Shown here in pieces: positions 1 to 9,385 of a DNA stretch of 64,000 nt (positions are counted from its first letter, which is position 1; each line of letters starts with the position of its first letter). The stretch comes from CALJFL01 sp039964455 (lineage in GTDB: Bacteria; Pseudomonadota; Gammaproteobacteria; Pseudomonadales; Halieaceae). Made by a program: the position numbers and the translations under genes. The notes under the pieces were generated by a model. It searched no databases. It saw only the letters and a program-made list of their open reading frames with translations, and had not been told where the DNA came from. Location of the stretch: positions 213,909-277,908 of the forward strand of contig JBDVXK010000025.1 in the NCBI GenBank assembly GCA_039964455.1. The letters run 5' to 3'.

Positions 1-27
1 ATGCAGTTGCTAATCCAGTTGCAGTGA
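1..27 (+). CDS. 3' end of an upstream gene (partial)
   Basis: Frame 1 is open from the window edge to a TGA at 25-27. That stop overlaps the GTG start of the next gene by four bases (GTGA), the usual pattern of translationally coupled genes. Only eight codons are visible, so no function can be given, and the reading could be chance. Confidence 0.3.
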   Translation: MQLLIQLQ

Positions 28-818
28 ACCCTTCCAAAGATCTGGAACTGCATGCGCGCTCCAAGGACTGGCCAATTTGCAAATTCCGCAGCAGAGCACG
101 ACCCAGTTTTCTGGACGTGGCCCGCACGGGCGCGATGTTTGGCGCAATGGCTCCGGCAATTCTAACGGGTAAAGCTGCCAGGTTGTTAGGCGCTGCGGAC
201 AGGCATCGTGCAGCACTTATGAGCTTTACCAGTTACGCCGAAAATGCGCTGGACCTAGCTGGAATACAGCTAGACATCAAGAACGAGAAATATCTCTGGG
301 AGCAGCGCCCAGCCATTTTCGTTATCAATCACCAGAGCATTCTCGATGGTTATATTGCGCCGGCGCTGGTGAAGCGTGACTACTTCATGATGGGAAAGAT
401 AGAGGCTGGCGATCTGCCAATACTGGGGCCCATGTTAAAAGACGCAGGCTTCATACTTTTCGATCGCACCAATCGAGAAGCGGCTATCGCCGCCTGCGAT
501 GACGCTGCTGAGCGAATCAAGGAGGGCTATTCGCTTTGCATTGCTCCTGAGGGAACGCGTAGTTACAGCAAGCGTCTGGAGCCCTTCAAAAAAGGTGCCT
601 TTCATATTGCCCTGCAAACCGGCGCACCAATCGTTCCCATCGTAGTGAAAAACGCGACCGAACTCTGGCCCCGTGGACAGAATTTTGTACGTGCGGGCAC
701 CCTGCATATCGAAGTTCTAAAGCCTGTTCCCACCAAGAGCTGGACTAAGGAAACCCTGGGCAAGAATCTCGAAAGCCTTCACCGGAAGTACCTGAAGGCC
801 CTTGACACCGCTGACTAA
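24..818 (+). CDS. Lysophospholipid acyltransferase family protein (PlsC-like)
   Basis: Probable 1-acyl-glycerol-3-phosphate-type acyltransferase of 264 aa, transferring an acyl chain to a lysophospholipid at the inner membrane. The family signature is visible: block I HX4D (H103, D108), a block II-like LFDR at 145-148, and block III EGTRS at 176-180. The GTG start overlaps the preceding stop; a later ATG near residue 38 is possible, but the domain would then lose its leader. The next two genes are a lipase-like hydrolase and PlsB, so the three probably form a glycerolipid operon. The exact acyl acceptor cannot be told from sequence; PlsC is the nearest named relative. The family call is secure, the substrate is inferred. 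Confidence 0.85.
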   Translation: MNPSKDLELHARSKDWPICKFRSRARPSFLDVARTGAMFGAMAPAILTGKAARLLGAADRHRAALMSFTSYAENALDLAGIQLDIKNEKYLWEQRPAIFVINHQSILDGYIAPALVKRDYFMMGKIEAGDLPILGPMLKDAGFILFDRTNREAAIAACDDAAERIKEGYSLCIAPEGTRSYSKRLEPFKKGAFHIALQTGAPIVPIVVKNATELWPRGQNFVRAGTLHIEVLKPVPTKSWTKETLGKNLESLHRKYLKALDTAD

Positions 819-841
819 TAAAAACGTACTGGAAGCAAGAC

Positions 842-1771
842 ATGAGCAGTTCGATAGCAAAGAGCACATTTATATTTTCCGCTCCAGATGATCAGCAAAT
901 ATTCTGTCATCACTGGCCCGCCAACAGCCCCGCGGCAGTGGTGTTGATTGTCCACGGTGGGTCTGAGCACGGAGGTCGTTACGAGCCCCTGGCGCTGGCT
1001 CTCAATCAGCGGGGTTATTCTGTCTATGCAGAGGACCATCGAGGGCATGGTCGCACAGCCGGGATAAACGGCGAGCTGGGCGATATGGGCAGCGCCAATG
1101 CCTTCGAACGCGTATGTGACGATGTGCTGGCCCTGGGAGAGCGTGCGCTCACCGAGAACCCGGGTAAGCCGCTCGTAATTCTTGGGCATAGCCTTGGCTC
1201 TTTAATCACGCAGCGCCTGCTGTTACAACACTCTGGCAAGTTTTCAGCTGCGATTCTTTCAGGCTCCCCTGACATTAACGCCGTGGCCAGCGCCGCCGAC
1301 CTTGTGCACGCCGAGGTACAACGCCTTGGCCGTGGAAAGGTAAGCGATATCCTCGAAGCAGGTATCGTGGAGGGTTTTAATGCCGCTTTTCCTGACGAGC
1401 CCGCCGCCCACGCATGGTTAAGCCGCGATGCCAGGCAGAGACAGCTCTATGAAGATGACCCACTGTGCGGTGCGCCACTTTGTGCAAGCGCATGGCAAGA
1501 CCTCATCGCCGCCATGATGGTAACTACTGAAGCACCGGTAGTCGCAGCAATACGCAAAGATCTGCCTCTGTACATACTCTCTGGCGAAAAGGACCCGGCG
1601 CATGGCGACTGGCGCGCCATTCACCGACTGGAGGACAACTATCGTCAGGCTGGCCTGGAAGACATGACCATCAAAAAATATATGGGGGGCCGACATGAGC
1701 TATTCAATGAGATCAATCGCAAAGAGGTAACTGAAGAGTTACTGGAATGGCTGGACGCTGCACTTGCATGA
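842..1771 (+). CDS. Alpha/beta hydrolase, monoacylglycerol-lipase/lysophospholipase type
   Basis: Serine hydrolase of the Hydrolase_4 (S33, monoacylglycerol lipase-like) family, 309 aa, likely cleaving acyl chains from monoglycerides or lysophospholipids. The oxyanion motif HGG lies at 38-40. The nucleophile elbow GHSLGS places the catalytic serine at S117; D251 (GEKDP) and H285 (GRHEL) complete a triad. No signal peptide is evident, so it is cytoplasmic. It starts 23 bases after the acyltransferase with a GGAAG Shine-Dalgarno and its TGA overlaps the PlsB ATG by four bases. That coupling suggests a role in glycerolipid remodelling. Confidence 0.88.
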   Translation: MSSSIAKSTFIFSAPDDQQIFCHHWPANSPAAVVLIVHGGSEHGGRYEPLALALNQRGYSVYAEDHRGHGRTAGINGELGDMGSANAFERVCDDVLALGERALTENPGKPLVILGHSLGSLITQRLLLQHSGKFSAAILSGSPDINAVASAADLVHAEVQRLGRGKVSDILEAGIVEGFNAAFPDEPAAHAWLSRDARQRQLYEDDPLCGAPLCASAWQDLIAAMMVTTEAPVVAAIRKDLPLYILSGEKDPAHGDWRAIHRLEDNYRQAGLEDMTIKKYMGGRHELFNEINRKEVTEELLEWLDAALA

Positions 1772-4101
1772 ATCACCACGGACTTGAACTTTCCGATGAT
1801 CTGCATCGCCAGCTCGAAATAGCCGGGGAATCTGCGCTACTTCTTACCGATTGTCGCAGCAGCATAGAGCAAGACGTAATGGATCGCTGGCTTCAGGGAA
1901 ATGTACGCGGCACCACTGTTAATCCGCAAGCCCAACAGCTCGCCCTGAACCTGTCTCAGGCAACCGCCGCAAGCAGCCTGGAGCAACGGCTGCAAAACCT
2001 GGATGACGACACCCTTATACTGCCACTGCGTATCCTCTGGTTACCTCCCGCAAGTCAGCAGCGTCTTCGAGACTTACTCTTGGGCAACCCGCACAATCCG
2101 GGCTGGCTGCAACAGAAATGGATTCTGAACTTTAATCCAGACCGCTGCTCTCCTATACATGGTGACCCGGCTACTCTCGGCCAGTTGCGGGCAGACTACA
2201 GCCAACACGCCGAATTCCAAACATTCGGTGAATTTGTACAGCGACGCGCTGTGCTGACCATTAAACAAGTAGAGCGAAAGCTGCGTGGCCACCGCTATAA
2301 AGAGCCAGCCTTTTTTGAAAGCGACATCCTGCAAGACCCTGAATTTCGGCAAGACCTTGCAAAAATAGCTAACGAAAACAACAGTTCCACCTCTGAGTTG
2401 TCGCAAGAAGCGCGCAGCTACATCAAGGAACTTGTTCCCACATCAACACCACTGGGCCTTGACCTGCTTATTCGGCTCAGTCGCTATGTTTACACTCGCG
2501 GTTATGACCGCGAAATTGTGATCGACAATGATCAGGTTGAAAGGCTACGGGAGCTAGCTAAAGAGCATCCGGTCATCCTGCTTTGTAACCACAGGTCTCA
2601 GGTGGACTCCTTCGCCATATACTCTGCGCTGTACGACAATGACCTGCCCCACCCTCATACCTTTGGGGGCATCAATATGAAGTGGCCCATCATTGGCAAC
2701 ATCCAGCGCTCCTCGGGAATGATTTTTATTCGCCGCGCATTCAACAATAACCCCGTCTATAAGGCGGTGCTGCAACGCTATATTGATTACCTGGTAAGCC
2801 ACCGCTTCCCCTTGCTCTGGTCGATTGAGGGAGGACGCTCGCGCACGGGCAAGCTGGTTCCTCCACGCTACGGCCTACTGAACTGGTTACTGAATGCGGC
2901 AGAAAGATTCGACAAGACGCAGCCCCTATATATCGTACCTCTCTCCGTAGTATTCGAGCAGGTTGTCGATGTAAAAGCCTATGCGCATGAGCAGTTAGGT
3001 GGCACCAAGAAACCCGAGAATTTGTCCTGGTTTTACCAATACCTGAATAGCTTCAAGGCCCCTCTGGGGAAAATACATATCAGCTTTGGCGACCCGGTTA
3101 AGGCCAGTGTTGATGCGGGTCAACCAAGAGACCCTATCGCGGTCGAAAGGCTGGCATTTGAAACCTGCGTTGAACTGAACCGGAGTACGCCGGTCACCAT
3201 GGCCTCGCTTATCTGCGGCACCCTTTTGGCCGCTTCCCCGCAGGCTCTTACCCATACCGAACTCTGCAAAGAACTCAGCATACTGCAGGCCTATTTACGC
3301 GCCACCAAGAGCACTGCGACTTTTCCCTTAGACATTGAAGCTGAGGATTTATTACACACCGGCCTACCACCGCTAAAAAGAAGTGGCGTGGTTCACTGCT
3401 TTGAGGCGGGCCTGGAGCCGGTATACAACATCGCTGAAAACAAGGCACTAGACGCGGCCTACTACCGCAACAATGCCATCCACTACCTGTTTACAGGCGC
3501 TATTGCAGATATCGCCCTGGCCAAACTGTATCTTGAAGGGATCGGTGACAATCCACCACAGGAACTGGAACAGGGGATTTTGCAGCTACGTAAGCTCTTT
3601 CAATGGGAATTCTTCTTTCCCGATAAAGATCAGTTCTTGGCCGGCTTATACAGCGACCTTGATATACGCCAGGCAAACTGGCGAGAGCTGCTTCAACAGG
3701 GAAAGTCTGGTCTGCACCAATTGTTTCTGGAAGTATCACCCCTGCTGGGGCACGGCGCTCTGGAGCCTTATCTGGAAGCCTATCGAATTGTTGGCGAGCA
3801 GCTGTTGAACAGCGGCAAGGTCGAGGATTTTGACCAGAAGGCCTTTATCGATGACTGCATTAATATCGGGAAACAGCTTTATTTACAGCGGCAAATCGTC
3901 AGCCCTGAATCGATCGCCAAGGCTATGTTCGATACCGGGCTGAAGGTCGCCAAGTCTCGTGGCATGCTGGACATCAATGCCAGCCCATCAGAGCTGGAAG
4001 AACGACGACAGGAATACGCCGACGAGATGCGCTCTATCAGTCGACAGGTAAGAGCGCTGCGATCCCTGGCATCGGCTCGCCGTGCCGGCGTGCTGGGATA
4101 A
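1768..4101 (+). CDS. plsB: Glycerol-3-phosphate 1-O-acyltransferase PlsB
   Basis: Inner-membrane-associated enzyme that acylates sn-glycerol-3-phosphate at position 1 from acyl-CoA or acyl-ACP, the first step of phospholipid synthesis. The protein is 777 aa, close to E. coli PlsB (about 807). All four acyltransferase blocks are visible in the middle: HRSQVDSF (block I), GMIFIRR (II), EGGRSRTGK (III) and YIVPLSV (IV). The start is placed at 1768 because ATGA overlaps the stop of the hydrolase; an in-frame ATG seven codons earlier (1747) lies inside that gene. A PlsC-like enzyme and a lipase in the same operon support a glycerolipid locus. Confidence 0.93.
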   Translation: MNHHGLELSDDLHRQLEIAGESALLLTDCRSSIEQDVMDRWLQGNVRGTTVNPQAQQLALNLSQATAASSLEQRLQNLDDDTLILPLRILWLPPASQQRLRDLLLGNPHNPGWLQQKWILNFNPDRCSPIHGDPATLGQLRADYSQHAEFQTFGEFVQRRAVLTIKQVERKLRGHRYKEPAFFESDILQDPEFRQDLAKIANENNSSTSELSQEARSYIKELVPTSTPLGLDLLIRLSRYVYTRGYDREIVIDNDQVERLRELAKEHPVILLCNHRSQVDSFAIYSALYDNDLPHPHTFGGINMKWPIIGNIQRSSGMIFIRRAFNNNPVYKAVLQRYIDYLVSHRFPLLWSIEGGRSRTGKLVPPRYGLLNWLLNAAERFDKTQPLYIVPLSVVFEQVVDVKAYAHEQLGGTKKPENLSWFYQYLNSFKAPLGKIHISFGDPVKASVDAGQPRDPIAVERLAFETCVELNRSTPVTMASLICGTLLAASPQALTHTELCKELSILQAYLRATKSTATFPLDIEAEDLLHTGLPPLKRSGVVHCFEAGLEPVYNIAENKALDAAYYRNNAIHYLFTGAIADIALAKLYLEGIGDNPPQELEQGILQLRKLFQWEFFFPDKDQFLAGLYSDLDIRQANWRELLQQGKSGLHQLFLEVSPLLGHGALEPYLEAYRIVGEQLLNSGKVEDFDQKAFIDDCINIGKQLYLQRQIVSPESIAKAMFDTGLKVAKSRGMLDINASPSELEERRQEYADEMRSISRQVRALRSLASARRAGVLG

Positions 4102-4140
4102 CACAGCAATCATCAAATTCAAACTCCACTGAAGAGCGAA

Positions 4141-5127
4141 TCACGCTGTCTGTGGAATTACAGCCGTCGGTGTCTCATGCAGGAAACGATTGATAAAGTT
4201 TTCCATGTCATCCATCGCTACTCGCGCCTCTGGCAGAATTCCGGGGAACATCACCGGAAAGCAGTGAGGCACGCCCTTCCAGATGTGGGCCTCTACAATC
4301 ACTCCTGCCTTCTCTGCCTTACTGGCAGCCTGCACTGAGCAATCTCGAAAAATTTCGATATCGCTGGCGATAAAACACAGTGGGGGTAGATTTTCAAAGC
4401 TGCCACGCAGTGGCGAGACGCGCTCATCTTTTAACAGTTCAAGATCATTGTGCAAATAGTGGGTGATGACTTGCTGTAAGGCGTACTGGTTGAACATGGG
4501 GTCGGAGAAGGTGTTGATATTATGCGAACGCAGTCGACCACTGATTTCCATACCTGGAGATAAAAATACGCCCGCCGCTGGCATGGGAAGACCTTGTTTC
4601 AAGGCCTGCTGAAGTAACACCATGGTCAGATTGCCACCCGCGGAATCTCCGGCTATTACAATATCTTCAGCAGCGTATCCCAAAGACAGTAGCTCACGAT
4701 AGCAGGCCATAACGTCATCCACCGCCGCCGGAAATGGCTCCTCGGGTGCCAGTCGGTACTCCGGCATTACTGCCAACATCCCGGTGCGCCCAGCCAATTC
4801 GCTGACAAAGGCACCATGCGCCTTCGGCGTTCTCACAACGAAGGCACCGCCATGCAGGTAAAGCAGCACGCCACGAGTTTCACCCTGACCTGCTCGAAAC
4901 CAATGAGCGGGAACCCCACCCAGGCTATCCTGCCAGTGGCGGGTACCCTCGGGAAGCTTTGCCCGACCCTCGATGTACTTCTTCATAAACTCGCGCATTT
5001 CAGCCGGTGGCTTGGTCTGCGACTTGAACTGCGGCTTAACGAAGACGCGCAGTGCGGAATTAAGAAGATAGCTACGAAAACTGCGATTTAAACCGAGACC
5101 GCGCCTGTAGCTACGCCTTCTAATCAC
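4141..5127 (-). CDS. Alpha/beta hydrolase fold-3 (hormone-sensitive lipase family) esterase
   Basis: Carboxylesterase of the bacterial HSL family (about 328 aa). The oxyanion motif HGGAF and the nucleophile motif GDSAGG, which holds the catalytic serine, are both present; a C-terminal HCFPV region carries the likely catalytic histidine. The open frame reaches 5193, but its first codons run through a terminator hairpin (5152-5183). The GTG at 5127-5125 is preceded seven bases upstream by GAGAGG, so I place the start there. It is convergent with plsB. The natural ester substrate is unknown; neighbouring fatty-acid genes suggest a lipid-derived ester. Confidence 0.82.
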   Translation of the reverse strand: MIRRRSYRRGLGLNRSFRSYLLNSALRVFVKPQFKSQTKPPAEMREFMKKYIEGRAKLPEGTRHWQDSLGGVPAHWFRAGQGETRGVLLYLHGGAFVVRTPKAHGAFVSELAGRTGMLAVMPEYRLAPEEPFPAAVDDVMACYRELLSLGYAAEDIVIAGDSAGGNLTMVLLQQALKQGLPMPAAGVFLSPGMEISGRLRSHNINTFSDPMFNQYALQQVITHYLHNDLELLKDERVSPLRGSFENLPPLCFIASDIEIFRDCSVQAASKAEKAGVIVEAHIWKGVPHCFPVMFPGILPEARVAMDDMENFINRFLHETPTAVIPQTA

Positions 5128-5151
5128 CAGTAATCCTCTCTTTAATCGCAC

Positions 5152-5183
5152 AAAAAAAAGCCCGCGCCTTACAAGGAGCGGGC
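5152..5183 (-). terminator. Rho-independent terminator
   Basis: On the minus strand GCCCGC pairs with GCGGGC and, after one mismatch, four further pairs close a 3-base loop. Eight T residues follow. It lies 130 bases after the acyl-CoA synthetase stop, so it should end the 10.5-5.3 kb operon. It sits only about 25 bases before the start codon of the esterase. Confidence 0.88.
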
Positions 5184-5316
5184 AAGCACCCAATGCTAGT
5201 TTTACAGGGAAAATGCATTACCAAATCCCACCATCAGTGTAGCCATAAGCCGGGCTATCACCTCGTCAATTTCGGCAAATACAAAGTCTCCTGGACCACA
5301 CCGAAAAGGCCTGCTT

Positions 5317-6954
5317 TCATTTGCCCTGCAGATGATTCCAGTACTGCTCTCGCAGGTTGATCTTACGAATCTTGCCGGTGGCAGTCATAGGCATCTCGTC
5401 GATCACAATAATGTCCTCAGGCATCCACCATTTCGCCATTTTGAGGCCGAGATATTCCAACATTGCCGTCTTGTCCAAAGACTCACCCTCTTTCAGCGTC
5501 AGTATCAGCAGTGGGCGCTCATCCCATTTCTCATGATAGGTTGCTATCACCGCGGCCATACTCACAGAAGGATGTGCAGTGGCCACATCCTCCACATCAA
5601 TGGAGCTGATCCACTCCCCGCCTGACTTGATAACGTCTTTGGAGCGGTCGGTGATTTTCATGTAGCCATATTGATCTATATGACCGACATCGCCGGTGGG
5701 GAAAAAGCCCTGATTATCCAACTGCTCACCACCGTCACCGTGCAGGTAGCCACAAGCAATCCACGGGCCTTTTACCCAGATATCGCCGGCTGTTTTACCA
5801 TCTCTTGGCGCAATCGAACCATCCTCCAGTACAATCTTCATCTGCACCCCGTAGGGCAACCTGCCCTGCTTGAGCAACTGCTGGTCACGCTGCTCCGCTG
5901 GCATCGCTGCCACCTCACGCCCTGGCTTGCCTATGGTTCCCATGGGGCTTGTTTCCGTCATCCCCCATATCTGCACGGCACTGACATTCTTGCGGCGCAG
6001 GCGGTCTCGTATGGTCGTTGGCAGCGCTGTACCGCCTATCAGCAGGCGCTGAAGTTCACCAAGATCCAGGTCGTTGTCTTCTGCGTGCTCCAGCACCATG
6101 GTCCAGATTGTGGGCACGCCACATCCGGTGGTAACGCCCTCTTCCCGAATCAACTCCAGCAGGTGCGGGCCGTCTAGCTGGCGACCCGGCAACACAAACT
6201 TGCTACCGACCATGCAGGCGCCATAGGGTAGGCCCCAGCTCTGGGCGTGATAGAGCGGTGCGGCTGGCATCACACAATCAAGCGCCGACAGGGAGAGATT
6301 ATCGGGTTGAGCGATACCCATTGAATGAAGAACAGTCGAGCGATGTGAATACAGCACACCCTTCGGGTTACCTGTGGTGCCGGAGGTGTAGCACAAGCCG
6401 GAAGCCGATCGCTCGTCAATGACAGGCCACTCTATTTCAGTGGATTCGGCGGCTATGAGGTCATCATAGTAAAGCACCTCGCCCAACTTCGTAGGCGGCT
6501 CTACGCAACCCCGGGCGCCGAGTATGATGAACTGTTGCACGTTTGGTATTTGATCAACAATGCCCTCAACTAGCCCCACAAAGTCCTGATCAATCAACAA
6601 GATACGGTCTTTTGCATGATTGATGATGTAAACAATCTGCTCCTCGAACAACCGGGGGTTTACCGTATGGCAAACAGCACCTATGCCAGGCACGGCGTAG
6701 AAACACTCCATATGCCAATGATGGTTCCAGGCCAGCGTTCCGATTACGTCTCCATACTCAACACCAAATCGCTGCAGCGCATTGGCGGCCTGCTTTACGC
6801 GCCCTGCCATAGCACTGTAACTATAGCGGTGAATACTTCCGTCCAGCATTCGGGCCACGATTTCTGTATCTGGGTGATTCGTCGCCGCGTGTTCCAGCAA
6901 TGTAGGGATGGTCAGGGAGAAGTCCTGCATCAGGCCGGGATTAAACTGAGTCAT
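5317..6954 (-). CDS. Medium/long-chain fatty acyl-CoA synthetase (AMP-binding, AlkK-like)
   Basis: ATP-dependent acyl-CoA ligase, 545 aa, activating a fatty or related carboxylic acid to its CoA ester. The P-loop-like motif YTSGTTGNPKG is present, followed by the WGMTET A5-type motif, a TGD motif (FPTGDVGH) and the C-terminal hinge and lysine region (DRSKDVIKSGGEW; TATGKIRK). Overall similarity is to the AlkK/medium-chain ligase group. It is the last gene of a minus-strand operon after two acyl-CoA dehydrogenases and an aminotransferase and is followed by a strong terminator. Chain-length preference cannot be read from sequence. Confidence 0.9.
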   Translation of the reverse strand: MTQFNPGLMQDFSLTIPTLLEHAATNHPDTEIVARMLDGSIHRYSYSAMAGRVKQAANALQRFGVEYGDVIGTLAWNHHWHMECFYAVPGIGAVCHTVNPRLFEEQIVYIINHAKDRILLIDQDFVGLVEGIVDQIPNVQQFIILGARGCVEPPTKLGEVLYYDDLIAAESTEIEWPVIDERSASGLCYTSGTTGNPKGVLYSHRSTVLHSMGIAQPDNLSLSALDCVMPAAPLYHAQSWGLPYGACMVGSKFVLPGRQLDGPHLLELIREEGVTTGCGVPTIWTMVLEHAEDNDLDLGELQRLLIGGTALPTTIRDRLRRKNVSAVQIWGMTETSPMGTIGKPGREVAAMPAEQRDQQLLKQGRLPYGVQMKIVLEDGSIAPRDGKTAGDIWVKGPWIACGYLHGDGGEQLDNQGFFPTGDVGHIDQYGYMKITDRSKDVIKSGGEWISSIDVEDVATAHPSVSMAAVIATYHEKWDERPLLILTLKEGESLDKTAMLEYLGLKMAKWWMPEDIIVIDEMPMTATGKIRKINLREQYWNHLQGK

Positions 6955-7006
6955 GATGTTCTTAACCTTTTAGATGTTCATTATCGCTAACCAACAAAGT
7001 AAGCGC

Positions 7007-8188
7007 TCAGCCGCTTTTTAACAGCTTCGCCAGACGCGACATGCCTTCACGAATTTTCTCTTCGGTCATTTGCGAGTAGCTAAGGCGAATATTGCAGCTC
7101 TGGTCGGCTTCCGCAAAAAAAGATTCCCCGGGCACATAGGCAACGCCTTCTTCATTCATCGCCCGTAATAACATTTCGGTGGTGTTTACTCCCGGCACTG
7201 TAAGCCAGATAAAATAACCACCGTCAGGGCGCGTGTACTCCACCTCAGGCGGGAAGAACTCCTTTATCGCGGCCAATGCTGCATCGCGACGACTTCTATA
7301 GACCTCAACCAGGCCTGCCATGTGCGCATCCATATCGTTATCACGCAAAAAGGTAGCCACCTGATACTGCGTAACCGTAGTGGCCTGAAAATCGCTGGCT
7401 TCCTTCAGGATTCGAAAGCGGTCAAGAATTTCAAAGTCGGCGCAGGCCCAACCCAGACGTACGCCGGGACACAAAGTCTTGGAAAAGGAACCCAGGTAAA
7501 CCACGCGGCCATATTTATCGAAGTGCTTGATAGGAGGATATTTCTCGCCTTCAAAGCGCACCTCATAATAGGGGCTATCTTCGATAATGAGCACATCGTG
7601 CTCCTCGGCAAGCTCCACCATGCGCTGGCGACGATCACCCGCCAAGGTAATGCCCGTTGGGTTCTGGAACTCGGGGACTGTGTAAATCAGCTTCGCCTGT
7701 GGGTTGGCAATCAACGCCTTTTCCAACTCATCCATCAACATACCCTGGTCATCCATAGGCACCGACACATAGTTGGGACGATAAATATTGAAAGAGTTGA
7801 GCGCACCCAGATAGGTGGGATACTCACAGATAATTGTGTCGCCCTCATCAAGGTAGGTACGCGCCAGAAAGTCGATGCCCTGCTGAGAGCCACTAAGCAC
7901 CCTAATATCTGCGGCGCCGCACTCCACACCCATAGACGCCATTCGCTCATTGGCGATAATTTCACGCAGCTGCAGCACGCCCTCGGCACCGTCATAAGCC
8001 ATCATGGTTCGCCCATGCTCCTCAAAGGCTTTGTCAGATGCAGCGCGGAACGCCTCAAGTGGATAAACTTCCGCTGCCGGCGCCCCACCCGCAAAAGAAA
8101 TCAGGTCGGGGTTACGCGCTGCCGCAAACATGTCCTTGATGAAGTCCGAGCCGTAGCCCTGCATCGCTTTCGAAAATGGTACGGTCAT
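7007..8188 (-). CDS. PLP-dependent aminotransferase (fold type I, 2-aminoadipate transaminase-like)
   Basis: Cytoplasmic class I/II aminotransferase, 393 aa, resembling LysN/2-aminoadipate and MocR-type catalytic domains but without a DNA-binding domain. The cofactor lysine is K237 in GSFSKTLCPG; QNPTG (175-179) and the IIEDSPY aspartate (D204) are the other PLP contacts. The start at 8188 follows a GAGGAA Shine-Dalgarno that overlaps the stop of the upstream dehydrogenase, implying coupling. A longer frame to 8236 would overlap that gene. Its place between acyl-CoA dehydrogenases and a ligase suggests it supplies or drains a 2-oxo acid, but the substrate is unknown. Confidence 0.88.
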   Translation of the reverse strand: MTVPFSKAMQGYGSDFIKDMFAAARNPDLISFAGGAPAAEVYPLEAFRAASDKAFEEHGRTMMAYDGAEGVLQLREIIANERMASMGVECGAADIRVLSGSQQGIDFLARTYLDEGDTIICEYPTYLGALNSFNIYRPNYVSVPMDDQGMLMDELEKALIANPQAKLIYTVPEFQNPTGITLAGDRRQRMVELAEEHDVLIIEDSPYYEVRFEGEKYPPIKHFDKYGRVVYLGSFSKTLCPGVRLGWACADFEILDRFRILKEASDFQATTVTQYQVATFLRDNDMDAHMAGLVEVYRSRRDAALAAIKEFFPPEVEYTRPDGGYFIWLTVPGVNTTEMLLRAMNEEGVAYVPGESFFAEADQSCNIRLSYSQMTEEKIREGMSRLAKLLKSG

Positions 8189-8198
8189 CGTTATTTCC

Positions 8199-9374
8199 TC
8201 AATAGGATTTGGGCAGGCCCAGTACGTGTTCGCCAATGTAGTTCAGGGTCATTTGCTGTGTGAGTGGCGCCAAGCGAAATAACTGTGCCTCTCGCCACCA
8301 GCGCTCCTGGTGGTATTCACGGGCAAACCCGGCTCCGCCGTAAGTCTGCATCGAGTGATAGCAAGCCTCTATGCAAGACTCCACCGCCACATACTTCGCC
8401 ACGTTGGCCAGATCACTGGCCTCTTTGGACGTAGAGTCCCTGTCATTCAGGGTTGCGGCTTTCAAAACAGCCAACCAGGCAGACTCCACCTTTGCGTGGG
8501 CTGCCGCCAGTGGGTGTTGAACCCCCTGATGTGCGCCTATGGGCGTAGAGAATACATTTCGCTCGTTGGCATATTGCACTGCCCTGGAAAGCGCAAGGCG
8601 CGCAGTACCTACGGCGCCCGCGGCGATCAATACTCTCTCCGGATTCAGGGTGCCCAAGAGACTATAGAAGCCTTTCCCTTCCTCTCCCAAAAGACAATTT
8701 TCGTGAATACGCAGATTCTCGATAAATACAGTATTGGATTTGTAGTAATTGAAACCGTGCTTGGGGATGGGCGTGTAGGTAATAGCTGCCTGCGGCAGGT
8801 CTATCAGGAACAATGAAATTCCGCCCGCCTTGCTTTTGCCTTCCTGTGGCTTACTGGTTCGCGCCACCAGTAATAAGGCATCCGAGTTTTCAATATTGGT
8901 TATAAACCACTTGCCCCCATTGATCACAAACTCGTCACCGTCGCGCTGGGCAAAGGTTGTGATGTTCATGGAATTTGTGCCTGCATCTGGCTCCGACAAG
9001 GCGAATGCACATATCTTTGCTCCTGCGGCCATATCCGGCAGGTATTTCGTTTTCTGCTCATCGCTACCATGGTGAAGAATGGACAAATTGCCCAGCAAAC
9101 CAAAGAGATAACCCAGTGCAGGACCACCACCGCCGCCGCCTCGGCAAAGTGCTTCCATGGCTACCGCCAACTCAGTCAAACCCAGGCCCATACCGCCATA
9201 CGATTCAGGCACAGGCAAGCCAAAGAAACCCTGGGCACCAATCTCCGCGATAAACTCAGCCGGATACTCGCTGTTGTCGTCCTTATGCATCCAGTACTCT
9301 GGATCGAAGCGAGCAGAAATCTGCGCGGCCGTTTCAGCCATCATCTGCTGCTCAAGTGACAAGTCAAAATCCAT
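8199..9374 (-). CDS. Acyl-CoA dehydrogenase
   Basis: FAD-dependent acyl-CoA dehydrogenase, 391 aa, introducing the alpha-beta double bond in an acyl-CoA. The N-terminal helical domain, the FALSEPDAGTN flavin-binding motif and the YGGAGFAREYHQERWWREAQ region are clear. The usual EGTxEIQ segment with the catalytic Glu is replaced by RLAPLTQQM and a C-terminal HVLGLPKSY. Some FadE-like subfamilies share this ending and must use another base. It follows the other dehydrogenase by 11 bases with an AGGAGAG ribosome site, so the two may act as partners or in series. Confidence 0.88.
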   Translation of the reverse strand: MDFDLSLEQQMMAETAAQISARFDPEYWMHKDDNSEYPAEFIAEIGAQGFFGLPVPESYGGMGLGLTELAVAMEALCRGGGGGGPALGYLFGLLGNLSILHHGSDEQKTKYLPDMAAGAKICAFALSEPDAGTNSMNITTFAQRDGDEFVINGGKWFITNIENSDALLLVARTSKPQEGKSKAGGISLFLIDLPQAAITYTPIPKHGFNYYKSNTVFIENLRIHENCLLGEEGKGFYSLLGTLNPERVLIAAGAVGTARLALSRAVQYANERNVFSTPIGAHQGVQHPLAAAHAKVESAWLAVLKAATLNDRDSTSKEASDLANVAKYVAVESCIEACYHSMQTYGGAGFAREYHQERWWREAQLFRLAPLTQQMTLNYIGEHVLGLPKSY

Positions 9375-9385
9375 CTACTGCTCTC

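Noticed and set aside
7322..8263. Plus-strand open frame of 313 codons
   Set aside because: It runs antisense to the well-supported aminotransferase, has no ribosome site and is rich in His, Arg and Gln typical of shadow frames.
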